Positions 16,252-25,096 of a DNA stretch of 64,000 bases are shown in pieces. The position numbers and the translations under genes are program-made. How positions within the stretch are numbered: position 1 is the first letter of the stretch; the number at the start of each line of letters is the position of its first letter. The DNA is from Bacillus oleivorans (GTDB lineage: Bacteria > Bacillota > Bacilli > Bacillales > JC228). The stretch is taken from assembly GCF_900207585.1 (NCBI RefSeq), contig NZ_OAOP01000002.1, forward strand, positions 666,283 to 730,282, read 5' to 3'. A model generated the notes under the pieces. It did not search any database and was not told where the DNA came from. It saw only the letters and a list, made by a program, of their open reading frames with translations.

Positions 16252-17598
16252 TTGGTCAAACAAAATCATCAGGATAAAGTCGACGTTATTATAGTTGGAG
16301 GCGGATTCTCTGGTTTAACAGCTGCCCGTGAACTTCGCCTTCTTGGCCATAAAGTACTTGTTTTAGAATCCAGAGATCGCCTTGGTGGCCGTACTTGGGT
16401 TGATTATCGATTAAATTCAAATCTCGAAATGGGGGGTACCTATGTTCATTGGTACCAGCCTCATGTTTGGACCGAGATTACACGCTACGGCTTAGAATTA
16501 GCAACAGCCCCAAAAGCACAAAGAGTGTATTGGATTTCAAACGGTGTTGCGAAAAGTGCACCTGTAGATGAGTATAAAAAAATGTTAAAGCAAACCGTTG
16601 ATCGGATGATGAGCGTAAGCAATGAGTATTTACCTTTACCATATGATCCGTTGTATTCAGAAAAAATCCGTGAGATGGACGGAGTAACTGCTGAACAATT
16701 TATGAAGGATTTTGGCTTAACTCAAGAGGAGTATGACATTTTACACGGATGGGTAGCTTCAGACTTTTGCGGCCCTCCGGCAGAAGGAGCAGCCACGCAA
16801 ATTTTCCGCTGGTGGGTATTTTCACAAGGAAATTGGAATACACATAGCGCGATGATTTCCACTTATCGCTTAAAAGACGGTACGAAAGCTTTAATCGACG
16901 CGATCGCAGCTGATGCGGATGCTGATATTAAGCTTTCTACAGTTGTGAAAAAGGTCGAACATAAAATTGATTCAGTAGTGGTAACGGATCAAAATGGTGA
17001 TAAGTTCTATTCAAAAGCGATAATCGTTACAGTTCCGCTTTCTGTTCTAAAAGATATTACGTTTGAACCTGCCCTATCTTTTGAAAAACAAGCCGCTTCA
17101 CGAGAAGGGCAAACCTCAAAAGGTGTTAAAGTATGGGCACGGGTGAAGGGCGAGCTTGAGCCATTTGATGCTCTAGCACCGGGAGAGTATCCATTAAACT
17201 CTGTCCATTTAGATCGATATGTCGATGGAGACAGTATTATCGTTGGGTTTGGACCAAATGTAGAATGGCTCAATCCCAATGACCGGGAAGGCGTTGAAAA
17301 AGCATTACGTATTTGGATACCTGAGATTGAAGTGATTGAAAGCACTGGTCATGACTGGGTCAATGACGAATTCTCGCGTGAAACGTGGCCAATGCTGAAG
17401 CCAAATCAACTCACTCAATATCTCGAAGAATGGTATACACCAGAGAACAGTGTGTTCCTAGCAGGCTCCACCTATGCAAAAGGCTGGGCCAGCTTTATTG
17501 ATGGTGCGATCGAAACAGGGTTAACCGTCAGCAGAAAGGTGCATCAGCATCTGACAGGGATAGGTACGTTCACAAGGAAATTACCTGCAAGCAATTAA
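16252..17598 (+). CDS. Flavin monoamine oxidase family protein
   Basis: A 448-residue FAD amine oxidase. The dinucleotide-binding motif GGGFSGLTAARE spans 16-27, followed by LESRDRLGGRTW. The C-terminal FAD-contact segment VFLAGSTYAKGWASFIDGAI is present. It should oxidise a primary or secondary amine to an aldehyde plus H2O2 and ammonia in the cytosol; B. subtilis YobN is a relative. The TTG start is set by AAGGAGGAG. It is followed by its own terminator. An aldehyde product would suit the nearby dehydrogenase. Substrate unknown. Confidence 0.87.
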   Translation: MVKQNHQDKVDVIIVGGGFSGLTAARELRLLGHKVLVLESRDRLGGRTWVDYRLNSNLEMGGTYVHWYQPHVWTEITRYGLELATAPKAQRVYWISNGVAKSAPVDEYKKMLKQTVDRMMSVSNEYLPLPYDPLYSEKIREMDGVTAEQFMKDFGLTQEEYDILHGWVASDFCGPPAEGAATQIFRWWVFSQGNWNTHSAMISTYRLKDGTKALIDAIAADADADIKLSTVVKKVEHKIDSVVVTDQNGDKFYSKAIIVTVPLSVLKDITFEPALSFEKQAASREGQTSKGVKVWARVKGELEPFDALAPGEYPLNSVHLDRYVDGDSIIVGFGPNVEWLNPNDREGVEKALRIWIPEIEVIESTGHDWVNDEFSRETWPMLKPNQLTQYLEEWYTPENSVFLAGSTYAKGWASFIDGAIETGLTVSRKVHQHLTGIGTFTRKLPASN

Positions 17599-17612
17599 AT
17601 GGATTTTTGGTG

Positions 17613-17640
17613 AAGTGTCCTCAGCTTGGGGACACTTTTG
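17613..17640 (+). terminator. Terminator after the amine oxidase gene
   Basis: AAGTGTCC (17613-17620) pairs with GGACACTT (17630-17637), followed by TTG TTG. The T-tract is short. It separates the amine oxidase from the CoA-transferase operon. Confidence 0.6.
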
Positions 17641-17712
17641 TTGAAAAAGAGATAGGAATGAAAGGATCGTATAAAACTCCGACAACAGAATGAATATAAG
17701 GGAGTGAGAGAG

Positions 17713-18414
17713 ATGGTTCAATCGAAGAAGGAGAAAACTCCAGAAGAAGCAATTGCATTACTTGAAGACAGTGACACGATTTTAGTGGGCGGTTTTGGGT
17801 TATGCGGAACCCCTTTTACTTTAATTGATTGTGTAGGTAGACAAACCAAAGCTATGAATCTTACAGTAATCAGCAATAATTTAGGGGAAGCCGGAAAGGG
17901 ATTAGGCAAACTGCTTCAATCTGGCCATTTAAAAAAAGCAATCGGTTCCTATTTCACGTCCAATCGGGATGCGGTTAAAGCCTGGAAAAACAGTGAATTG
18001 GAAATTGAATTGATTCCACAGGGCACGCTTGCCGAAGCGATTAGGGCCGGTGGTGCTGGAATTGCAGGATTTTATATTAAAACGGGGGTTGGGACTCAAT
18101 TAGCAGCCGGTAAAGAAGAGAAAGTATTTAATGGAGAACGTCATATTTTAATAGAAGCAATTAGGGGAAGAGTAGCCTTAATCAATGCATGGAAGGCAGA
18201 TGAGCTGGGAAATTTAATTTACTCTAAGTCCGCGCGTAATTTTAACCCGATGATGGCAACGGCAGCTGATCTTGTCATTGCCGAAGTGGATGAAATTGTG
18301 CCGGTTGGTGAATTAGATCCTGAACGAATTGTAACGCCTCACAACTATGTAGATGTCCTTGTGAAAAGCAGATATGTAAAAAAAGAAGGTGTATATGTTG
18401 AAAAGGCAGAGTGA
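17713..18414 (+). CDS. CoA-transferase subunit A (3-oxoacid type)
   Basis: A 233-residue alpha subunit of a family I CoA-transferase (ScoA/PcaI/AtoD type). The CoA-binding segment VGGFGLCGTPFTLID lies near residues 26-40, and GAGIAGFYIKTGVGT near 115-130. With the B subunit it moves CoA from succinyl-CoA or acetyl-CoA to a carboxylic or 3-oxo acid. The ATG at 17713 has GGGAG eight bases upstream; the GTG at 17704 overlaps that site. First gene of a six-gene run ending at 23546. Confidence 0.9.
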   Translation: MVQSKKEKTPEEAIALLEDSDTILVGGFGLCGTPFTLIDCVGRQTKAMNLTVISNNLGEAGKGLGKLLQSGHLKKAIGSYFTSNRDAVKAWKNSELEIELIPQGTLAEAIRAGGAGIAGFYIKTGVGTQLAAGKEEKVFNGERHILIEAIRGRVALINAWKADELGNLIYSKSARNFNPMMATAADLVIAEVDEIVPVGELDPERIVTPHNYVDVLVKSRYVKKEGVYVEKAE

Positions 18415-19063
18415 TGCAAGAGAAAGGATTGCCAGACGTATAGCCAAGGAACTGAAAAGCGGAATGGTGGTTAATCTGGGTGTGGGAATTCCAACCCTGA
18501 TCCCCGACTTCCTCGATCCTGACCAAGGCGTGTTTTTACAATCAGAGAACGGAATGCTCGGAATGGGTCCTACACCGCCAAATGACGAGATAGACATGGA
18601 TTGCATTAGTGCCAGTAAGCAGCCAGTCACACTAGATTTTGGGGCATCTATCTTTTCCAGTGCGGATTCATTTGTGATGATTCGTGGCGGACATATAGAT
18701 GTTGCTGTCCTTGGAGCACTCCAGGTAAGCGAAAAAGGAGAAATTGCAAACTGGGCCGTTCCAGGTTCTGATATTCTCGGTGTGGGCGGAGCGATGGATT
18801 TAGTGCCTGGTGCTAAAAAGATTATTGTTGCGACGACCCACGTCACTAAAGACGGTTCCCCTAAACTAGTAAAGGAATTAACCTATCCGACCAGCGGGAT
18901 TCGTTCAGCAGAGTTAATAGTGACGGAAAAAGGCGTATTTTCCGTTCAAAATGGAAGGCTGGTGCTCGAGGAAATCGCGGAGGATACGATGTTAGACGAA
19001 ATAAAGGCAACCACAGAGGCCCGTTTTACGGTTGCCCATCATCTCAAACTTATGGAAGTGTAA
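18395..19063 (+). CDS. CoA-transferase subunit B (3-oxoacid type)
   Basis: A 222-residue beta subunit carrying the catalytic glutamate in the SENGMLGMG motif near residue 47, which forms the glutamyl-CoA thioester. GVGIPTLIP is also conserved. The start is the ATG at 18395, five bases after AGAAGG; it overlaps the A-subunit gene by 20 bases, which fits coupled synthesis of a heteromer. Acceptor acid unknown: 3-oxoacid, 3-oxoadipate or a simple dicarboxylate are all possible. Confidence 0.9.
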   Translation: MLKRQSDARERIARRIAKELKSGMVVNLGVGIPTLIPDFLDPDQGVFLQSENGMLGMGPTPPNDEIDMDCISASKQPVTLDFGASIFSSADSFVMIRGGHIDVAVLGALQVSEKGEIANWAVPGSDILGVGGAMDLVPGAKKIIVATTHVTKDGSPKLVKELTYPTSGIRSAELIVTEKGVFSVQNGRLVLEEIAEDTMLDEIKATTEARFTVAHHLKLMEV

Positions 19064-19085
19064 AAAGAAAGGGAGTAGAGAAACA

Positions 19086-20237
19086 ATGGATTTTCGCTTT
19101 TCTGAAGAAATAGAATGGCTTCGAAAAACGGTACGAGATTTTGTCCAAGAAGAAGTAGAAAAAGTTGCAATGGAAATTGAAGAAAAGGATGAGATCCCAG
19201 AACGAATAGTCAATATGTCAAAAGACCTTGGCTTATTTGGGCTTGGAATTCCAGAGGAGTACGGCGGACTTGGACTTGATATGATCGGAAAATGTGCCAT
19301 TTATGAAGAACTAGGCAAAACCCATAACGGGTTTACAACCTTAATTGGAGCACATACCGGAATAGGAACAGTTGGGATTGTCGAGCTTGGCACGGAGGAA
19401 CAAAAACAAAAGTATTTACCGAAAATGGCAAGCGGAGAATGGATTGGCGCCTTTGCACTGACAGAACCTAGTGCAGGTTCCAATGCTGCCAATATTAAAA
19501 CAAAAGCTGTCAAAAAGGGTGATCGCTATATTATTAATGGGTCGAAACACTATATAACCAATGCTGTTGTCGGTCATGTTTTCACCGTTATGGCGGTCAC
19601 AGATCCTGATAAAGGAGCGAAAGGGATTACATCTTTTATTGTAGAAAAAGACTTCCCAGGCTTTAAGCTAGGAACCGTCGAACGAAAAATGGGGCTGCGC
19701 GGGTCCCATTCTGCCGAATTGTTTTTCGAAGATATGGAGGTTCCAGCTGAAAATGTTTTAGGCGAGGAAGGAAAAGGGTATGTCAACGCCCTTAAAATAC
19801 TGGCCAATGGCCGCGCTGGTTTAGCGGCAAGAAACCTTGGTTCCTGTGAAAAATTGCTTGAAATGAGTCTGGACTTTTCGATGCAGCGGGAACAATTTGG
19901 CAAACCGATTTTTGAACAGCAAGCAGTTCAGCATATGCTTGCAGATATGGCAGCTGAAATCGAAGTACTGCGCTCCATTACGTATCGGGTTGCCTGGATG
20001 AGTGATCAAAAGATGAGAGTAGTTAAAGAAGCTGCAATTGCAAAGCTCTATGGCTCCGAGGTTTATAACCGGATTGCAGATCTGGCTGTACAGATCCACG
20101 GCGGCATCGGCTATATGAAGGATTATCCGATTGAACGCTACTATCGGGATGCACGTATCACCAAAATTTATGAAGGCACGAGTCAAATCCAAAAGAATAT
20201 TATTGCCAGTGAATTAAAGCGAGACTATCAATCTTAA
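19086..20237 (+). CDS. Acyl-CoA dehydrogenase
   Basis: A 383-residue FAD acyl-CoA dehydrogenase, the usual length. [12 protein letters not shown] is the flavin-contact signature, and the catalytic-base Glu lies in [10 protein letters not shown] near the C-terminus. It should introduce a 2,3-double bond in an acyl-CoA and pass electrons to ETF; no etf gene is in the window. The ATG at 19086 begins the conserved DFRFSEE start and has GGGAG ten bases before it. Placed between CoA-transferase and thiolase genes, so part of a beta-oxidation-like route; no hydratase or 3-hydroxyacyl-CoA dehydrogenase lies alongside. Confidence 0.92.
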   Translation: MDFRFSEEIEWLRKTVRDFVQEEVEKVAMEIEEKDEIPERIVNMSKDLGLFGLGIPEEYGGLGLDMIGKCAIYEELGKTHNGFTTLIGAHTGIGTVGIVELGTEEQKQKYLPKMASGEWIGAFALTEPSAGSNAANIKTKAVKKGDRYIINGSKHYITNAVVGHVFTVMAVTDPDKGAKGITSFIVEKDFPGFKLGTVERKMGLRGSHSAELFFEDMEVPAENVLGEEGKGYVNALKILANGRAGLAARNLGSCEKLLEMSLDFSMQREQFGKPIFEQQAVQHMLADMAAEIEVLRSITYRVAWMSDQKMRVVKEAAIAKLYGSEVYNRIADLAVQIHGGIGYMKDYPIERYYRDARITKIYEGTSQIQKNIIASELKRDYQS

Positions 20238-20254
20238 AAAAAGTGAGGTGACCG

Positions 20255-21451
20255 ATGGTGAGAAATGTAGTGATTGTGGATGGAGTAAGGACAGCGATTG
20301 GGAAAATGGGAGGCACATTAAAGGACGTCGAAGTCGATATCTTATCGGAAACGGTTATGAGAGAAGTGCTGAAACGGACAGGAATGGAAGGAAAAGAGAT
20401 AGATCAAATCGTTTGGGGCCACGCTAAGCAAAGCTCTGATCATCCAAACCTAGCTCGGCTCGTGTCCTTGAGAGCAGGATTGCCAGTCGATGTTCCCGGA
20501 TATACGGTTCATCGCCAATGCGCATCTGGCCTTCAGGCAATTTTAAATGCAGTTCATGAAATAATGTGCGGATTGAGTGATATTGTGCTTGCGGGCGGGG
20601 CTGAAAGTATGAGTACGGCTCCATATTACCTGCGGAAAGCTAGATACGGATTTGGTGCAGGCAATGGTGAAATTTTGGATCCGAACACGGAAAGCCAGCC
20701 ACGTGCACAGCCAATTGAGGTCTATGGAAATTTAACGATGGGTCTAACAGCCGAGAATTTAGCCGAAAAGTATCAAATTAGCCGCATAGAACAAGACGAA
20801 TTTGCCCAACTAAGCCAAGAACGGGCAGCACGAGCTATTTCTGATGGCACTTTTAAGCAGGAGATCGTCCCATTAGAATTGAAAAAGAAAAAGGAAACCA
20901 TAATTTTTGATGAGGATGAACATCCGAGACTGAGTTCCCTAGAAAAGCTAAGCCAATTAAAGCCTGTTTTTAAAGAAGGCGGAACGGTGACAGCTGGGAA
21001 TTCAAGCGGTCGTAACGATGGGGCAGCTGCTGTACTGGTGATGGCAGAAGAGGAAGCAGAAAAAAGAGGACTAAAACCACGGCTTCGCTTTGTTGCTCAA
21101 GGAGCGGCCGGAGTTTCACCGGAAATTATGGGGATTGGTCCTGTTCCTGCCACTCTTAAGGCATTAAAACAAGCTAGGCTTTCCGTGGAAGATATCGAAC
21201 TAATCGAGCTTAATGAAGCGTTCGCTGCACAAACACTTGCAGTTATAAAGGAATTAAAATTAGATGTTGAGCGGGTTAATGTTAATGGGGGTGCGATTGC
21301 ACTTGGACATCCGATTGGCGGAACAGGGGCGATTTTAATGACTAAGATCATGCATGAAATGGAACGGAGCGGTAAACGATATGGCTTGGTCACTCTCTGT
21401 ATTGGCGGAGGTCAAGGGCTCTCTGCCATTGTGGAAAACTTGAGAGTTTAA
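20255..21451 (+). CDS. Acetyl-CoA C-acyltransferase (thiolase)
   Basis: A 398-residue thiolase. Nucleophile Cys89 is in VHRQCASGLQ, the His in LGHPIGGTG, and the second Cys in TLCIGGGQG. It would cleave a 3-ketoacyl-CoA to acetyl-CoA and a shortened acyl-CoA. GAGGTG lies four bases before the ATG, which starts 17 bases after the acyl-CoA dehydrogenase stop, so cotranscription is expected. Chain-length preference is not readable. Confidence 0.93.
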   Translation: MVRNVVIVDGVRTAIGKMGGTLKDVEVDILSETVMREVLKRTGMEGKEIDQIVWGHAKQSSDHPNLARLVSLRAGLPVDVPGYTVHRQCASGLQAILNAVHEIMCGLSDIVLAGGAESMSTAPYYLRKARYGFGAGNGEILDPNTESQPRAQPIEVYGNLTMGLTAENLAEKYQISRIEQDEFAQLSQERAARAISDGTFKQEIVPLELKKKKETIIFDEDEHPRLSSLEKLSQLKPVFKEGGTVTAGNSSGRNDGAAAVLVMAEEEAEKRGLKPRLRFVAQGAAGVSPEIMGIGPVPATLKALKQARLSVEDIELIELNEAFAAQTLAVIKELKLDVERVNVNGGAIALGHPIGGTGAILMTKIMHEMERSGKRYGLVTLCIGGGQGLSAIVENLRV

Positions 21452-21468
21452 GAGAAAGGGGTCCCCAC

Positions 21469-22452
21469 ATGAATAAGCCAAAAGTTCTGCAGATTCTCTC
21501 GATGTACCACGAAGCTGGCGAAAAAATTCTCGCTGAAGGAGCCAACGTGATCAGAACTGATCTGTTAGATATTCAAATCCTTAAAAACATGGCAGATGAC
21601 GTTGAAGGGATTGTTCTTCGCGCTCCTGCAAATGTTACAAAGGAAATTATCGATGCAGCCCCGAAGCTTAAAGTAATATCAGGTGCAGGGGTCGGTTTAG
21701 ATAATATTGATGTAAAGTATGCCACCGAAAAAGGGATTATGGTGCTGCATGCTCCAGCTGTAAACGATGTTTCGACTGCTGAGCATGCGGTTCTGCTATT
21801 AATGGCAATTAGTAAATCTCTCATACCATTCCATACAGAGATGAGCCATGGTAACTATGGAATTAGAATGTTACGGCCATCCTTTGAGTTAAAAGGAAAG
21901 CGTGCAGGGATTGTGGGATTTGGCAGTATTGCAAAGGAAGTGGCGAAAAGGCTAAAACTTGGATTTGAAATGGACGTCATGGTTTGGGTGAGAAAATATG
22001 ACGAAACCAAACACAGCCTTGCAAAAGACCTGGGACTTACGGTTACATCAAATCTTGACGAACTGTTCCAGACATCAGATTTTATAAGCTTGCATATTCC
22101 ATTAACACCTGAGACTAAAGGAATTATTCATAACCATCATTTTCAGTTTATGAAACCATCAGCCTACCTGATTAATACGGCAAGAGGCGCTATTCTCAAT
22201 CATGATCATTTATATGAAGCCTTAAAGAATAATAGGATTGCCGGTGCAGCATTAGATGTCTTTGACCCGGAACCTCCACCGGAAAATTGGCCGCTGCTTT
22301 CACTGCCAAATGTGATAGTTACCCCTCATGTTGGCGGTACAACAGTCGAAAGTAACTATAAGATGGCGACAACCGTGGCAAAGAATGTCTTAAAAGCTCT
22401 GGCTGGTGAAAAGCCGGATTTTATCGGGAATCCAGAAGTATTAGACCAATGA
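21469..22452 (+). CDS. D-2-hydroxyacid dehydrogenase (phosphoglycerate dehydrogenase-like)
   Basis: A 327-residue NAD-dependent 2-hydroxyacid dehydrogenase. The Rossmann motif GFGSIAKEVAKRL is near 150-162; the catalytic set is Arg in NTARGAI, Glu in DPEPPP and His in TPHVGG. It lacks the C-terminal ACT domain of SerA. It lies 17 bases after the thiolase and overlaps the next start region, so is in the same operon. A role in oxidising or reducing a pathway hydroxyacid is inferred. Confidence 0.88.
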   Translation: MNKPKVLQILSMYHEAGEKILAEGANVIRTDLLDIQILKNMADDVEGIVLRAPANVTKEIIDAAPKLKVISGAGVGLDNIDVKYATEKGIMVLHAPAVNDVSTAEHAVLLLMAISKSLIPFHTEMSHGNYGIRMLRPSFELKGKRAGIVGFGSIAKEVAKRLKLGFEMDVMVWVRKYDETKHSLAKDLGLTVTSNLDELFQTSDFISLHIPLTPETKGIIHNHHFQFMKPSAYLINTARGAILNHDHLYEALKNNRIAGAALDVFDPEPPPENWPLLSLPNVIVTPHVGGTTVESNYKMATTVAKNVLKALAGEKPDFIGNPEVLDQ

Positions 22453-22466
22453 GGAGAGTTAAAACG

Positions 22467-23546
22467 ATGAGAAATTATTCGATTGCATTGATTCCTGGTG
22501 ATGGAATTGGTGTTGACGTTATTCGCGAAGGAAAGAAAGTAATCGATACCGTCTGTGAATTGGACGGAGGCGTCTCGATCCAATACCAAAAATTTAACTG
22601 GAGCTGCGAATACTACTTAAAACACGGCACGATGATGCCAGAAGATGGACTCGAAATTTTAAAAAACTTTGACTCGATCTACTTAGGAGCTGTCGGATAT
22701 CCAGGGGTGCCTGATCATATTTCTCTTTGGGGCTTGCTGCTCCCAATCAGACGCCAGTTTCAGCAATACATTAATATTCGCCCTGTAAAACTCCTGCGCG
22801 GGATTCAATCGCCGCTTGCTAACAGAGGAGTAGAGGACCTGGACTTTATCGTGATTCGCGAAAACAACGAAGGCGAATACTCTAGCATCGGCGGCCGGAT
22901 GTATGAAGGAACCAATATGGACATGGCCATCCAAAACAGTGTTTTTACCAAGCATGGGGTTGAACGAGTTTTACGATATGCTTTCGAGCTTGCTAATAAG
23001 CAGGGAAAAAGGAAACAATTAACCGCTGCTACGAAGTCCAATGGTATTAATCATACGATGCCTTTCTGGGATGAATATGTTTGTAAAATTAATAAAGAAT
23101 ATCCAGAAGTATCAACTGATATCGTTCATATTGATGCGTTATGTGCTTACTTTGTAACGAGACCGGATACCTTTGATGTTGTTGTAGCCTCGAATCTTTT
23201 TGGGGATATTCTTACCGATCTCGGAGCAGCCATTGTCGGCGGACTAGGAATCGCCCCATCTGCCAATATCAACCCAGAGAAAAAATTCCCTTCTATGTTT
23301 GAACCTGTCCATGGCTCAGCACCTGACATCGCCGGCAAGGGAATCGCCAACCCAACAGCTGCGATCTGGTGTGCTAGCATGATGCTTGAGCATTTGGGAG
23401 AAACCAAGCTCGCCCGAGCAATTATGGTCGTGTTAGAGGACGTGCTTGCGGAAGGGGCAGTGGTGACTCCTGATTTAGGCGGCAAGGCAACAACTGAGGA
23501 ATTTGGGGATGAGGTTTGTAAAAGATTGAAAGAAAGATATAAATAG
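22467..23546 (+). CDS. Tartrate/D-malate dehydrogenase family (isopropylmalate dehydrogenase-like)
   Basis: A 359-residue beta-decarboxylating dehydrogenase of the isocitrate/isopropylmalate superfamily, in the tartrate dehydrogenase TtuC/YcsA subgroup. The LIPGDGIG N-terminus, the substrate-loop Arg segment, IRENNEGEYSS and the metal-binding FGDILTDLGAA are all visible. It should oxidise and possibly decarboxylate a 2-hydroxy diacid such as tartrate or D-malate. The ATG at 22467 follows AGGAGAG by eight bases; an upstream ATG at 22449 overlaps the previous stop. Last gene of the operon, before a terminator. Confidence 0.9.
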   Translation: MRNYSIALIPGDGIGVDVIREGKKVIDTVCELDGGVSIQYQKFNWSCEYYLKHGTMMPEDGLEILKNFDSIYLGAVGYPGVPDHISLWGLLLPIRRQFQQYINIRPVKLLRGIQSPLANRGVEDLDFIVIRENNEGEYSSIGGRMYEGTNMDMAIQNSVFTKHGVERVLRYAFELANKQGKRKQLTAATKSNGINHTMPFWDEYVCKINKEYPEVSTDIVHIDALCAYFVTRPDTFDVVVASNLFGDILTDLGAAIVGGLGIAPSANINPEKKFPSMFEPVHGSAPDIAGKGIANPTAAIWCASMMLEHLGETKLARAIMVVLEDVLAEGAVVTPDLGGKATTEEFGDEVCKRLKERYK

Positions 23547-23557
23547 TTATGGTCTAT

Positions 23558-23603
23558 TGCCCTTTTTACTGGATTTACTTAAATTGGTAAAAGGGCATTT
23601 ATA
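23558..23603 (+). terminator. Terminator of the catabolic operon
   Basis: TGCCCTTTTTAC (23558-23569) pairs with GTAAAAGGGCA (23587-23597), followed by TTTAT and more T-rich sequence. Confidence 0.8.
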
Positions 23604-23640
23604 TGACTTTTTTAAGAAAAAAATGAGAGGGAAGGGCTTT

Positions 23641-23860
23641 GAAGCGGTTTCTCAAGGACTCTTTTCCCTAAATTTAGAATAAAAAGGTCCTTATATGAGT
23701 TCCTACGGATACTTTCTCTTGCAAATTATGATAAATGGGTCATTAAACAGCTTCTCAAGGACTCCCTCTCCCGCAATTTAGGATAAAAGGGTCGTTATAT
23801 CTTTTCTTAAGTAGATTTTCTCTTGAAAAATGTGATGAAAAGTTCATGATACAGAATAAT
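23641..23860. repeat. Intergenic repeat with a 103 bp period
   Basis: TTCTCAAGGACTC at about 23649 and 23752 begins two copies of a unit that continues through AATTTAGRATAAAARGGTC and TTATAT. Each copy is followed by a related half-unit (TTTCTCTTG, then GATAAATGGGTCATTA or GATGAAAAGTTCATGATA). The copies are 103 bp apart and degenerate. The array fills most of the gap between the tartrate-dehydrogenase-like and kinase genes. No coding or known element seen. Confidence 0.7.
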
Positions 23861-23888
23861 ACTTATTACACTTAAAAGGAAAAAAACT

Positions 23889-24800
23889 ATGAGTTTAACC
23901 AATAAAAAATTAAAAGAGCTAAAATTTAGTCTTGAGAAGGCATTATATTTTGATCTGAATTGGAAAGTGGGTGAAATAAAGTTTTTTGCCAGTGGTGTGG
24001 TGAATGCTGTATTTGTTATCAAAGAACAGAATCATGGTCGACTTGCTGTAAGGGTTCCATGGGGTACAGAAGGAAATACAAAAGATCCAGCTTCTGATCG
24101 AATTATTTCTCTGTACAAAGAATCAACTATAGCGAAACATTGCTCCAAATTTAATATTCCAGTCCCAAAAGTTCATAAGGTGTATGATAGCCATGACATA
24201 AGCTTTATGGTTTCTGATTTTATTTCAGGAGATCAAACCAAAATTTCTGCATATGACATAGGACAACTTATTTCAAAAATACATAGTATACCTGTAGAGG
24301 GATTATCAATCATTGATCAAAAAGACCGTTTATTGAGCGATATTATTTCAAACCGGATAAAGGAACGAGCTTATACACTTAGTAAAATAATCGATTCAGA
24401 AATTATTATTCCTGGTTCAGAAGAAATGAAAGCAATTCTTGATACGTCAAAAATTGGAAACCGCCTGCTGCACCTCGATGTCAGACCACCTAATATAATC
24501 GGACAAAATGGAGTCATTAAGGCCATTATTGATTGGGATAATGCATTTATTGGGAATCCCATTATGGAATTAATGAGGATCTCTGAGTCGAAGGAAATAG
24601 ATGAGGATGATTTCTTAAGAGGTTATAAGAATGCTGGCATGATTGAAAATACAAATGTTTTAATTCAGCTCATTTATCGGCTGGATACGGCGCTAATGCT
24701 AGCCATCCTGTTTAGCCTCTATGTAAAGGATTCGGATAAAAGAGATTACTATATTCGCCGTGTAAAATTTCTATGTGAAGAAATATGTAATAAGGTGTAG
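23889..24800 (+). CDS. Aminoglycoside phosphotransferase-fold kinase (APH family)
   Basis: A 303-residue protein with the APH/choline-kinase fold. The Brenner-type catalytic loop is LHLDVRPPNII near 197-207 (variant of HGDLxxxN, with Asp and Asn kept), followed by the metal-binding IIDWDNAFIGNP. AAGGA lies about eight bases before the ATG. The N-terminal nucleotide loop is poorly conserved. The substrate could be an antibiotic, a sugar or an alcohol. It stands alone between a repeat array and a terminator, an accessory-gene setting. Confidence 0.8.
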   Translation: MSLTNKKLKELKFSLEKALYFDLNWKVGEIKFFASGVVNAVFVIKEQNHGRLAVRVPWGTEGNTKDPASDRIISLYKESTIAKHCSKFNIPVPKVHKVYDSHDISFMVSDFISGDQTKISAYDIGQLISKIHSIPVEGLSIIDQKDRLLSDIISNRIKERAYTLSKIIDSEIIIPGSEEMKAILDTSKIGNRLLHLDVRPPNIIGQNGVIKAIIDWDNAFIGNPIMELMRISESKEIDEDDFLRGYKNAGMIENTNVLIQLIYRLDTALMLAILFSLYVKDSDKRDYYIRRVKFLCEEICNKV

Positions 24801-24860
24801 AATGGATAGACTTTAGAAGTAGGAAACAAAAAATGAAATGTCAGAAAAAACTTAATAGAT

Positions 24861-24896
24861 AAGGCGTATCTACAAATAAGCAGATACGCCTTTTTT
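24861..24896 (+). terminator. Rho-independent terminator
   Basis: AAGGCGTATCT (from 24861) pairs with AGATACGCCTT (to 24892), with a T-run following. It ends the APH-like gene. Confidence 0.9.
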
Positions 24897-25096
24897 ATTT
24901 TAATTTTGATAACATCTTCATATTAAAACTTATTCTAAAATAAAAAAACAATGTTGCAATCAAACTTAATTTTGCTGAAAATATATTAAATATTTGAAAG
25001 TTGCGACGATATATAAAAATAGTACCTTATTTATTTAAATATATAGGGTAATTAGTTAATGTTTAAAAGTATAAAAGATAGGAGTGAACAGGGAAA

